Assembly (NCBI RefSeq): GCF_900103785.1
Contig: NZ_FNHE01000012.1
Span: 62,001 to 126,000 of the forward strand
DNA length: 64,000 nucleotides
Source of the DNA: Geodermatophilus siccatus
GTDB taxonomy: Bacteria > Actinomycetota > Actinomycetes > Mycobacteriales > Geodermatophilaceae
Direction: 5' to 3'
This document shows positions 23,685 to 31,040 of the stretch, piece after piece. The position numbers were made by a program, and so were the translations under genes. Below the pieces are notes generated by a model. The model was given only the letters and a program-made list of their open reading frames with translations. It was not told the origin of the DNA and did no database searches. How positions within the stretch are numbered: the stretch's first letter is position 1; every line of letters starts with the position of its first letter.

Positions 23685-23840
23685 TCAGACCCGGGTGTCC
23701 CGCTTGCCCCAGCCGACCGCGGCGGTGAGCACGAAGAGGACCAGGCCGACCACCGCGAGCCAGAACAGGCCCTCGATCACCGCGCCGACGACGGAGACCA
23801 CCAGCCACACCACCAGCAGGAACCCGACGAGTCGCAGCAC
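23685..23840 (-). CDS. Small hydrophobic membrane protein, 51 aa
   Basis: GTG 23840 sits eight bases behind a perfect GGAGGT. The product reads MLRLVGFLLVVWLVV, SVVGAVIEGLFWLAVVGLVL, FVLTAAVGWGKRDTRV: two hydrophobic stretches joined by a Glu, ending in a basic tail. This is a common class of short actinobacterial membrane protein of unknown function. Ribosome site, start and codon use all support it being real. It is divergent from the aldo-keto reductase, 93 bp away. Confidence 0.72.
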   Translation of the reverse strand: MLRLVGFLLVVWLVVSVVGAVIEGLFWLAVVGLVLFVLTAAVGWGKRDTRV

Positions 23841-23933
23841 GGCGCACCTCCGGTGGAGCGGGGACCCGACCGATCGAGCCTAGGTCCGGAGGACCCCGGT
23901 TCGGGGATCCGCGCGCCGGGCAGGATCGCGGCC

Positions 23934-24965
23934 ATGGCCTACACCGCAGCGGACGACCGCTACGACTCGATGACCTACCGGCGCACCGGCCGCAGCGGCC
24001 TGGACCTCCCGGCGGTCAGCCTGGGTCTGTGGCACAACTTCGGGGACGACGTCCCGTTCGACCGGCAGCGCGCGATCCTGCGCCGCGCCTTCGACCTCGG
24101 CGTCACCCACTTCGACCTGGCCAACAACTACGGACCCCCGTACGGCAGCGCAGAGGTCAACTTCGGCCGGCACCTGGCCGACGACTTCCGCCCCTACCGC
24201 GACGAGCTGGTCATCTCGACCAAGGCCGGCTACGACATGTGGCCCGGCCCGTACGGCCAGGGCGGCGGCGGCCGCAAGTACGTCCTCTCCAGCCTCGACC
24301 AGTCGCTGCGCCGGATGGGCCTGGAGTACGTCGACGTCTTCTACTCCCACCGGCCGGACCCGACCACGCCGCTCGAGGAGACGATGGGCGCGCTGCACCA
24401 CGCCGTCCGGGCCGGCAAGGCGCTCTACGCCGGCATCTCCAGCTACGGCCCGGAGGACACCGCCAAGGCCGCGGAGATCCTCGCCGACCTCGGGACGCCG
24501 CTGCTGATCCACCAGCCGTCGTACTCGATGCTCAACCGCTGGGTCGAGACCGAGGGGCTGCTCGACACCCTCGAGGACGTCGGCGCCGGCTGCATCGCCT
24601 TCTCCCCGCTCGCCCAGGGGATGCTCACCAGCAAGTACCTCGACGGCGTCCCGGAGGGCTCGCGCGCCAGCCAGGGCAAGTCGCTGTCGACCGACCTGCT
24701 GACCGGGGAGGCGCTCGACCACGTCCGCGCGCTCAACGGCATCGCCGAGGAGCGGGGGCAGAGCCTGGCCCAGATGGCGCTGGCCTGGGCGCTGCGCGAC
24801 CCGCGGGTGACCAGCGTGCTCATCGGCGCGAGCAGCGTCGGCCAGCTGGAGCAGAACGTCGGTGCGCTGGAGCGGCTGGACTTCACCGACGACGAGCTCG
24901 CCGCGATCGACCAGCACGCCGTCGACTCGGGCATCGACCTGTGGGAGGCCCCGCGCACGGCCTGA
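23934..24965 (+). CDS. Aldo/keto reductase, YghZ/Gpr type
   Basis: The 343-aa product from ATG 23934 has the AKR tetrad: Asp and Tyr in THFDLANNYGPPYGSAEVNFG (about 57-77), Lys in ISTKAGYDMWPGPYGQGGGG and His in YSHRPDPTTPLEETM. The loop WPGPYG...RKYVLSSLDQSLRRMGLEYVDVFYSHR is diagnostic of the YghZ (L-glyceraldehyde-3-phosphate reductase, AKR14) subgroup; cofactor NADPH through the C-terminal LIGASSVGQLEQNV loop. In E. coli this enzyme detoxifies methylglyoxal and related aldehydes. Monocistronic; three bases separate it from the convergent SRPBCC locus. Confidence 0.9.
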   Translation: MAYTAADDRYDSMTYRRTGRSGLDLPAVSLGLWHNFGDDVPFDRQRAILRRAFDLGVTHFDLANNYGPPYGSAEVNFGRHLADDFRPYRDELVISTKAGYDMWPGPYGQGGGGRKYVLSSLDQSLRRMGLEYVDVFYSHRPDPTTPLEETMGALHHAVRAGKALYAGISSYGPEDTAKAAEILADLGTPLLIHQPSYSMLNRWVETEGLLDTLEDVGAGCIAFSPLAQGMLTSKYLDGVPEGSRASQGKSLSTDLLTGEALDHVRALNGIAEERGQSLAQMALAWALRDPRVTSVLIGASSVGQLEQNVGALERLDFTDDELAAIDQHAVDSGIDLWEAPRTA

Positions 24966-24968
24966 CGG

Positions 24969-25440
24969 TCAGCCGCCGCGTTCGACGAGCGCGGCGAGCC
25001 GGTCCAGGGCCGTCCGCCAGCCGAGCTCGTTGTCCGCGGGGGCCACGCCGTCGGGCACCCCGTCGTGGACGGCGGTCAGCTCGGTGCCGCCGTCCGCGGC
25101 GTCGGCCAGCGTGATGGTGCTGGTCATCTCGCCCTGGAGCGCGGGGTCGGCGGTCTCGAAGACGTCGACCTCGACGACCAGCTCGCCGGGCACCAGGCGG
25201 ACGAAGCGGCCGCGGTAGGTGTCGGTGTGCGCGGTCGTCTTCCCCTGCGGCCCGGGCTCGTCGTAGGTGAGCGAGACGCGCAGCGCGCCGCCCTCGCGGG
25301 CGTCGAACTCGTGCACCTCGCGTCATGCCCTCGGGCACCTTCCACCGGGCGACGGCGCCGGGGTCGAGCAGCGCCCGGTAGACGGCGGCTCGCGGCGCGC
25401 CAACGTGCCGGCTCACCCGCGTGGTGGTCACGGCCGCCAT
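24969..25440 (-). pseudogene. SRPBCC/AHSA1-type protein with a frameshift
   Basis: From ATG 25440: MAAVTTTRVSRHVGAPRAAVYRALLDPGAVARWKVPEGMT, a standard AHSA1/START-like N-terminus. At about 25323 the frame shifts, and sense continues in the next frame with VHEFDAREGGALRVSLTYDEPG, GRFVRLVPGELVVEVDVFETAD and ELGWRTALDRLAALVERGG to TGA at 24969-24971. Adding two bases or removing one at GACGCGAGGTG would fix it. Everything else is intact (about 155 aa), so this may be a sequencing error or a recent inactivation. Confidence 0.7.
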
Positions 25441-25480
25441 CGTGCCCGTGCGGCACCGGCGGCGTGGCAGGGTCGGCCAC

Positions 25481-26440
25481 GTGGATCTCGACGAGGTGGC
25501 CGACGAGCTGTACGCCGTGCCGCCCGACGAGTTCGTCGCGGTGCGCAAGCAGCGTCAGGACGACGCCCGCTCCGCGGGGGACCGGACCCTCGCGCGGGAG
25601 ATCGGTGCGCTGCCCAAGCCGACCGCCGCCGCCTGGGTGTGCAACCTGCTGGTGCGGGAGCAGCGCGCGGCGATCGAGGGGCTGGTCGAGCTCGGCGACC
25701 TGCTGCGCCAGGCCCAGGAGAGCCTGGCCGGCGACCAGCTGCGGGTGCTGGACCGCCAGCGGTCCCAGCTGCTGACCGCGCTCACCCGCCAGGCGGTCGC
25801 ACTCGCCCGGGAGCACGGCGCACGCGTCGGCGGCACCGTCGAGACCCAGGTCGCGGACACGCTGCGCGCGGCGATGGCCGACCCGGAGGCGGGCGAGGCG
25901 CTGCTGTCGGGCCGGCTCACCGGTGGGATGTCCTACAGCGGCCTGGGGCCGACGGGCAACCGGCCGGCGTTGCGGCTGGTGCCGGCGCGGCCCGGGCGGG
26001 AGGGGACCGGCGGGCGGTCGCGGTCCGGCCCCGCGGCCGCCCGTCGACGCCGCGACGAGGACACCCGGCGGGCCGCCGCGGAGGAGGCCCGCCGGCGCGA
26101 GGAGGAGGCGCGGCGGGCGGCCGAGGAACGCCGGCGGCGCGAGCTCGAGGAGGCGCGCCGGGCGGTGGAGGAGGCGGCCGCGGTGGCTGCCGAGGCCGTC
26201 GCCGCGGCCGAGGAGGAACGGCACCGGGTCGACGACCTCGACGCCCGCCGGGCCGACCTGCAGGCGCGGGTGGAGGAGCTGACCGACGAGCTGGCCCGCA
26301 CCGAGGAGGAGGCCGCGCGCACCGCCGAGGAGCTCGGGCGGGCCGAGCGCCACCGGCGCACCGCCGCGCGGCGCGCCACCGAGGCGACGGTCGCCCGCGA
26401 CCGCGCGGTGACCGCGCTGCGGGAGCTCGAGGAGGGCTGA
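25481..26440 (+). CDS. Coiled-coil protein of unknown function
   Basis: I start it at GTG 25481 (VDLDEVADELYAVPPDEFVAVRKQRQDDAR), where the conserved-looking domain begins; ATGs upstream lie in the antisense of the SRPBCC gene. Residues 1-160 form a helical domain (GALPKPTAAAWVCNLLVRE; LTRQAVALAREHG). Residues 185-315 are an Arg/Glu/Ala-rich coiled coil with EEARRREEEARRAAEERR heptads and DLQARVEELTDELARTEEEAARTAEELGRAE. No membrane segment. Similar proteins occur widely in actinobacteria as hypothetical; a structural or scaffolding role is possible but not shown. Confidence 0.7.
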   Translation: MDLDEVADELYAVPPDEFVAVRKQRQDDARSAGDRTLAREIGALPKPTAAAWVCNLLVREQRAAIEGLVELGDLLRQAQESLAGDQLRVLDRQRSQLLTALTRQAVALAREHGARVGGTVETQVADTLRAAMADPEAGEALLSGRLTGGMSYSGLGPTGNRPALRLVPARPGREGTGGRSRSGPAAARRRRDEDTRRAAAEEARRREEEARRAAEERRRRELEEARRAVEEAAAVAAEAVAAAEEERHRVDDLDARRADLQARVEELTDELARTEEEAARTAEELGRAERHRRTAARRATEATVARDRAVTALRELEEG

Positions 26441-26462
26441 GCCCCGGGGTCACCGCCGGTGG

Positions 26463-27650
26463 TCACGCCGGTCGGGGAGCGGAGGCACCACGTCGCGCGG
26501 GGTGCAGCAGCCCGATGGTCGCAGCGAGTGGTGCACACGCGACGAAGGCCGTGGCGAGGCCGGCCGCCCCGGCGACGACGCCGGCCAGGGGCGGGCCCAC
26601 GACCAGCCCGAGGGACATGGCCAGCATGGCGGTGACGATCGCCGTGGCGGGGGCTCGCGGGACGAGGGTGTTGCTCCAGATCAGGAGCAACCCGATGATC
26701 GCGATGAAGCTCGCGCCGTAGAAGACCGCCGAGACGAGGACGAGGCCGGGCGCCACGGCCAGGAGCAGGCAGGACGCAGCGAGCGTCCACGCCGTGGCCG
26801 CCAGCAGGCGGGGGAGCGAGGTCCTGGCCAGCAGCGCCCCGACGAGTCCTCCCGCGACGCCGCTGATCCCGACCAGGGTCTGGAAGACCCCGCCGCTGAC
26901 CTCGCCCAGCGGCGCCTGGGCCGTGGCGACCTCGACGCCGAAGGTCGCGTAGCTGCCCGCGACCAGACCGACGAGGAACGCGGCCAGCAGCAGCCGCCCA
27001 CCCTGCTCCCGTGCCACCGCCACCAGGCCCCGGGCCCCGGTGGCGTCGTCGCTGCGGTGGATCCCGGGGGGCAGGGTGCGCACCGCCCAGATCGTGACCA
27101 GGAGGGCCACGGCGGCGAAGGCCGACCACGCCACCCGCCAGGATCCCGTGGCCAGCAGGCTCACCGGCCCGGCCACGGCGACGCCGTAGGCGGTCCCCGA
27201 GTTGATGACCCCGTGACCGCGTGCCCGGCGGTCCGCGGGCAGGCGCTCCTCGACCGCGGCCACGTAGGGAGGCCACACCAGAGCCGGGCTCGCGCCGGCG
27301 ACGACGACACCGACTCCCAGGGTCAGTGGGCCGGTGGCCGCGGCGCACACCGCCATCCCCGCGACGGCGGCCGTCCCCCCGGCCATCACGGTCGCGCGTG
27401 GCCCCGCCCGGGACAGCAGAGCGGGGCAGGCCAGGGAGGCGACCAGGTAGCTGCCGTACCCGGCGCCGCCGATGACGCCCAGCTGGCCCAACGACAGCTC
27501 CAGGGAGGTCCGCATCTGCGGCAGCAGGAGTCCGTAGCCGTAGCGCGCGAGACCGAAGGCGACCGCCACCACCGCCAGTCCGGACCCGATCAGCGCCCAC
27601 GCCGGGACACGCTCTTCGTCCGGCGCGCTGACGGCCGGGCCGCCGCTCAC
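26463..27650 (-). CDS. MFS transporter, YbfB/YjiJ-like
   Basis: GTG 27650 overlaps the marR stop by 4 bp, so both come from one transcript. The 395-aa protein has 12 helices, begins VSGGPAVSAPDEERVPAW, and contains LARYGYGLLLPQMRTSLELSLGQLGVIGGAGYGSYLVAS (helices 1-2), the GY-Gly-rich pattern of the YbfB/YjiJ/CynX-like group, and SGTAYGVAVAGPVSLL. Regulation by the Cys-rich MarR upstream suggests induction by a reactive or toxic compound that it exports. Motif A is weak, as usual in this subgroup. Confidence 0.85.
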   Translation of the reverse strand: MSGGPAVSAPDEERVPAWALIGSGLAVVAVAFGLARYGYGLLLPQMRTSLELSLGQLGVIGGAGYGSYLVASLACPALLSRAGPRATVMAGGTAAVAGMAVCAAATGPLTLGVGVVVAGASPALVWPPYVAAVEERLPADRRARGHGVINSGTAYGVAVAGPVSLLATGSWRVAWSAFAAVALLVTIWAVRTLPPGIHRSDDATGARGLVAVAREQGGRLLLAAFLVGLVAGSYATFGVEVATAQAPLGEVSGGVFQTLVGISGVAGGLVGALLARTSLPRLLAATAWTLAASCLLLAVAPGLVLVSAVFYGASFIAIIGLLLIWSNTLVPRAPATAIVTAMLAMSLGLVVGPPLAGVVAGAAGLATAFVACAPLAATIGLLHPARRGASAPRPA

Positions 27651-28171
27651 GCCGGCCCGCCGTCGTCGGGCGGCCAGCAGTCCAGCGGGCAGCCCGGCGC
27701 CTGTCGGCACGCGGTCACGTCGCACAGCCGGCAGGTGCGCAGGACCTCCGTCCGGCTGCTCGGCAGGGCGGCCACGAGGTCCGGGAGCAGGTGCTCGAGC
27801 ACCGAGCGCTGGTCCTCGCCGAGGGCCTCCACCGTCTGGCGTACGGCTTCCTCGCGTGCGTGCAGCACTCGCCGAGCCGTCTCCCCGCCCGCCTCGGTCA
27901 GGCGCAGCAGGACGGTGCGCCGATCGGTGGGGCTCGGTGCGCGCGTCACCAGCCCCTGGGCCGCGAGGCGGTCGACCAGGCGCACGCCGCCGGAGCCGCC
28001 CACCCCCACGACCGCGGCCAGGTCGGACACGGAGGTCTCCGGATGACGGCTCAGGTGCACCAGGACGGCGGCCGCGGCGCCACCCGCACCGCATGCCGCC
28101 TCGGTGGCTGCTGCCACCCGATCGGCGACCGCCAGCGCGAAGGCGCCGACCAGGTTCGTGAGCCGCTCCAC
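27647..28171 (-). CDS. MarR family regulator with C-terminal Cys cluster
   Basis: GTG 28171 begins a 174-aa MarR protein; the DNA-binding part is VSDLAAVVGVGGSGGVRLVDRLAAQGLVTRAPSPTDRRTVLLRLTEAG (about 48-95). The C-terminus is unusual: RTCRLCDVTACRQAPGCPLDCWPPDDGG holds five Cys (C-x2-C-x4-C-x5-C-x3-C) in about 20 residues, suggesting a metal site or thiol redox switch. The -10 hexamer ends only seven bases before GTG and there is no ribosome site, so the mRNA is probably leaderless. A 19-bp palindrome lies in the promoter. It is co-transcribed with the MFS exporter that follows. Confidence 0.85.
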   Translation of the reverse strand: MERLTNLVGAFALAVADRVAAATEAACGAGGAAAAVLVHLSRHPETSVSDLAAVVGVGGSGGVRLVDRLAAQGLVTRAPSPTDRRTVLLRLTEAGGETARRVLHAREEAVRQTVEALGEDQRSVLEHLLPDLVAALPSSRTEVLRTCRLCDVTACRQAPGCPLDCWPPDDGGPA

Positions 28172-28178
28172 GAGGACT

Positions 28179-28207
28179 ATCTTATGACTGACTCAGTCAT
28201 ATTTCGA
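28179..28207 (-). promoter_or_regulatory. Leaderless promoter with 19-bp operator for the marR-MFS operon
   Basis: On the reverse strand TAAGAT (28184-28179) is followed by seven bases and then the GTG, placing transcription start at the start codon. A perfect dyad TATGACTGA-c-TCAGTCATA spans 28183-28201, filling the spacer upstream of the -10. The -35 is poor. Such a site would let the MarR protein block polymerase directly. Confidence 0.6.
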
Positions 28208-28311
28208 CCCGCGAGGACGGCTCCACGCCGTGGGACCGTGCCGGGGTCTCCCCTGGGCACCCGGCGCGACCGGCCACCCCCGGACGACCTCCGCGGGCGC
28301 GGCCCCGGGGC

Positions 28312-28833
28312 TCAACCCATCGTCTTCTGACCGTCCAGGGACTCCCGCAGGATGTCGGCGTGCCCGGCGTGCTGGGCGGTCTCGGCGACGATGTGCAGGA
28401 AGACCCGGCGGGCCGAGCGGGTCGCACCCGGCTCGAACCACGGCGCCTCCGGCAGCGGGTGCGAGGCGTCGAGGTCGGGGAGCGTGCGGACCAGCTCGTC
28501 GGTGCGCCGCGCGACCTCCTCGTAGTGGGCCAGCACACCGTCCAGCGACTCGTCCGGCCCCAGCCGGAACTCCTCGGCCCACTTCGCCATCTGCTCCGGG
28601 TCGGTGGCCGAGGCCATGGCGGCGGGGCCGTTGACGATGAAGTCCACCCAGCCGGCCTCCTGGTGCGCGACGTGCTTGACCAGGCCGCCGAGCGTCAGCT
28701 CGCTGGCGGTGGTGCGCTGCCGCGCCTGCTCCTCGGTGAGGCCCCGGACGGTGAACCGGAGGAAGTTCCGGTGCGCGGCCAGCGCCTCCAGCAGGTCGGC
28801 CCGCTCGCCGGTGAGGGTCGTCGTCGTGTCCAT
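28312..28833 (-). CDS. DinB family protein (DUF664-like)
   Basis: ATG 28833 gives 173 residues of a DinB four-helix bundle: LEALAAHRNFLRFTVRGLTEEQARQR, LGGLVKHVAHQEAGWVDFIV (His ligands about 52 and 55) and SARRVFLHIVAETAQHAGHADILRESLDGQ (His ligands in FLHIVAETAQHAGH), ending QKTMG. The His triad binds a divalent metal; actinobacterial members are linked to mycothiol or bacillithiol chemistry. It is divergent from the WYL regulator over 96 bp and is its likely target. Confidence 0.85.
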   Translation of the reverse strand: MDTTTTLTGERADLLEALAAHRNFLRFTVRGLTEEQARQRTTASELTLGGLVKHVAHQEAGWVDFIVNGPAAMASATDPEQMAKWAEEFRLGPDESLDGVLAHYEEVARRTDELVRTLPDLDASHPLPEAPWFEPGATRSARRVFLHIVAETAQHAGHADILRESLDGQKTMG

Positions 28834-28929
28834 GGGATCCGCCTCTCGGGTGTGCAGCGTCGCTGACGAGGACCACGCTAGGGAGGACAGCGGCCGGATC
28901 CTGACCGCAATGCGCGGCAGGATCGCCGC

Positions 28930-29937
28930 ATGACCGATCCGTCCGCGCGGACCCTGCGCCTGCTCTCCCTGTTGCAGCAGCGCCGCTACTGGGCCGGTCC
29001 CGACCTCGCCGACCGGCTCGGCGTCTCGGTCCGCACGCTGCGCCGGGACGTCGACCGGCTGCGCGAGCTCGGTTACCCCGTGGAGGCCCAGCGCGGCGTC
29101 GACGGCGGCTACCAGCTCGCCCCGGGCGCCGCCCTGCCGCCGCTGGTGCTCGACGACGAGGAGGCGGTCGCGCTGGCCGTCGGCCTGCAGACCGCCGCCC
29201 AGAGCGCCGTCGCGGGGACGGCGGAGTCCTCGGTGCGGGCGCTGGCCAAGGTCGTGCAGGTGATGCCCACTCGGCTGCGGCGCCGGGTGGAGGCGTTGCG
29301 CGCGGTGACCGACCCCGCGCCCTGGGCGGGCCCGCAGCAGCTCGTCGACCCGGAGGCGCTCGCCGTCGTCGCCCAGGCCTGCCGCGACTGCGAGCGGCTG
29401 GGCTTCGCCTACACCGCCGCCGACGCCACCCCGTCGCACCGGCGGGTCGAGCCGCACCGCCTGGTCACCCTCGGCCGGCGCTGGTACCTGGTCGGCTACG
29501 ACCTCGACCGCGGCGACTGGCGCAGCTTCCGTCTCGACCGGCTGGCCCGGCCGCGGCCGACCGGGGCCCGGTTCGCGCCGCGGCGGCTGCCGGCCGAGGA
29601 CGCCGTCGCCTTCGTCCGGGCGGGCACGGCCGCGCTGACCTCCCCGACGCCGGTCGAGTTCCTCGTCGACGCGCCCGCCGACCGGGTGCGGGCGCGGATC
29701 GGGCGGTGGGCGCGCGTGGAGGACGACGGTCCCGGCCGCAGCCGGGTGCACATGGTGGCTGACGGGCTGGACTGGCCGGCCTTCGCCATCGGCACCCTGG
29801 GCGCCGAGGTCACCGTCGTCGCACCGCCGGAGCTGGTGGACCTGCTGCACGAGTGGGGGCGCCGGTTCGGCAGGGCCGCTTCTGTCGTACCCCCGGACGA
29901 GCATGGGGACCGTCCCACCGAGGGGAGGTCGCCATGA
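28930..29937 (+). CDS. YafY-like HTH and WYL domain regulator
   Basis: The 335-aa protein from ATG 28930 has an N-terminal HTH_11 winged helix (RTLRLLSLLQQRRYWAGPDLADRLGVSVRTLRRDVDRLRELGYPVEA), a middle helical region, and a WYL domain: RRVEPHRLVTLGRRWYLVGYDLDRGDWRSFRLDRLARPRPTG with the WYL-type core and RSFRLDR loop. WYL domains sense nucleic-acid or other ligands in several actinobacterial regulators. Divergent from the DinB-like gene. Its stop overlaps by 4 bp a 59-aa ORF. Confidence 0.88.
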   Translation: MTDPSARTLRLLSLLQQRRYWAGPDLADRLGVSVRTLRRDVDRLRELGYPVEAQRGVDGGYQLAPGAALPPLVLDDEEAVALAVGLQTAAQSAVAGTAESSVRALAKVVQVMPTRLRRRVEALRAVTDPAPWAGPQQLVDPEALAVVAQACRDCERLGFAYTAADATPSHRRVEPHRLVTLGRRWYLVGYDLDRGDWRSFRLDRLARPRPTGARFAPRRLPAEDAVAFVRAGTAALTSPTPVEFLVDAPADRVRARIGRWARVEDDGPGRSRVHMVADGLDWPAFAIGTLGAEVTVVAPPELVDLLHEWGRRFGRAASVVPPDEHGDRPTEGRSP

Positions 29938-30113
29938 CCCGCACCGACACCAGCGTCGAGATGCTCGACCTGGAGATCGCCATCGCCCACATCGCACTCG
30001 GTGTGGCCCGCAACGCGGCGGCCCGCAGCCCGTCGGCCGAGAACGCACGACGCGTCGCCGAGGCCGAGGCCGACGTCGACGCCCTGCTCGACGAACGCCT
30101 CGCGGCCGCCTGA
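29934..30113 (+). CDS. Small helical protein, 59 aa
   Basis: ATG 29934 follows AGGGGAGG and overlaps the WYL regulator stop. The product reads MTRTDTSVEMLDLEIAIAHI, ALGVARNAAARSPSAENARR, VAEAEADVDALLDERLAAA: two amphipathic helices, acidic, no Cys. The strong ribosome site and coupling support expression. No family known to me; it could modulate the regulator or be an independent small protein. Confidence 0.65.
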   Translation: MTRTDTSVEMLDLEIAIAHIALGVARNAAARSPSAENARRVAEAEADVDALLDERLAAA

Positions 30114-30232
30114 CGCCCGCCGCCGGCCGTCGTCCGGCCTCTGCAGGATCCCGCCCCCGGCCCTGCTGCAGGGGCCCGCCGTGGGCTTGCCAACGGTGGG
30201 GGGCAGGAGGGTCCTTTCACTAGCGTCGGCCC

Positions 30233-31039
30233 ATGACCGCACCCGCACCCCGCATCGCCGTCGTCACCGGCTCCGAGTCGGGCATCGGCCGGGCCACCGC
30301 CGTGGCCCTCGCCGAGGCCGGCTGCGACCTCGGGATCACCTGGTACCGCGAGCGCGAGGCCGCCGAGGCCACCGCCGGAGAGGTGCGGGCGCTGGGCCGG
30401 CGCACCGAGGTCCGGCACGTCGACCTCACCCAGCTGCCCCAGGCCGCCGACGTCGTCGACGAGCTGGCCGACGCTCTCGGCGGGATCGACGTCCTGGTCA
30501 ACGACGCCGGCACCGGGCACATGTCGACCGTCCTCGACACCGACTTCGCCACCTGGCGTGAGGTGCTGGCCACCGACCTCGACGCCGCGTTCCTCTGCCT
30601 CCAGCGGGCCGCGCGGCGGATGGTCGCCGCCGGCCGCGGCGGGCGGATCGTCAACGTCACCAGCGTCCACGAGCACCAGCCGCGGGTCGGCGCGGCCGCC
30701 TACTGCGCGGCCAAGGGCGGGCTCGGCCTGCTCACCCGGGTCGCCGCGATCGAGCTGGCCGAGCACGGCATCACGGTCAACGCGGTCGCGCCCGGTGAGA
30801 TCTCCACCCCGATGACCGGCCAGGAGGACGAGGACCCGACCGCCCCCGGGCACGAGCGGCCCGGCGTCCCGCTCGGCCGTCCCGGCGACGCCCGCGAGGT
30901 GGCCGCCGTCATCGCCTTCCTCGCCTCGCCGGAGGCCTCCTACGTCACCGGGACCTCCTACGCCGTGGACGGCGGCATGCTGCAGATGGGGCCGATGGCC
31001 GGCTCGCACCTGACCTCCGACGACTGGCGCCGTCCCTGA
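30233..31039 (+). CDS. Short-chain dehydrogenase/reductase (SDR)
   Basis: A 268-aa classical SDR from ATG 30233: TGSESGIGRATAVAL (Rossmann Gly motif, about 12-26), NDAGTGHM (NAG variant), the Ser in IVNVTSVHEHQPR, Tyr and Lys in AAAYCAAKGGLGLL, then NAVAPGEISTPMT and FLASPEASYVTGTSYAVDGGML. NADP-type specificity is suggested by WYRERE after strand 2. Such enzymes oxidise or reduce alcohols/ketones; resemblance to glucose-1-dehydrogenase and 3-oxoacyl-ACP reductase types is general. Single gene. Its stop is one base short of the convergent FAD gene stop, with no terminator between. Confidence 0.88.
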   Translation: MTAPAPRIAVVTGSESGIGRATAVALAEAGCDLGITWYREREAAEATAGEVRALGRRTEVRHVDLTQLPQAADVVDELADALGGIDVLVNDAGTGHMSTVLDTDFATWREVLATDLDAAFLCLQRAARRMVAAGRGGRIVNVTSVHEHQPRVGAAAYCAAKGGLGLLTRVAAIELAEHGITVNAVAPGEISTPMTGQEDEDPTAPGHERPGVPLGRPGDAREVAAVIAFLASPEASYVTGTSYAVDGGMLQMGPMAGSHLTSDDWRRP

Positions 31040-31040
31040 G

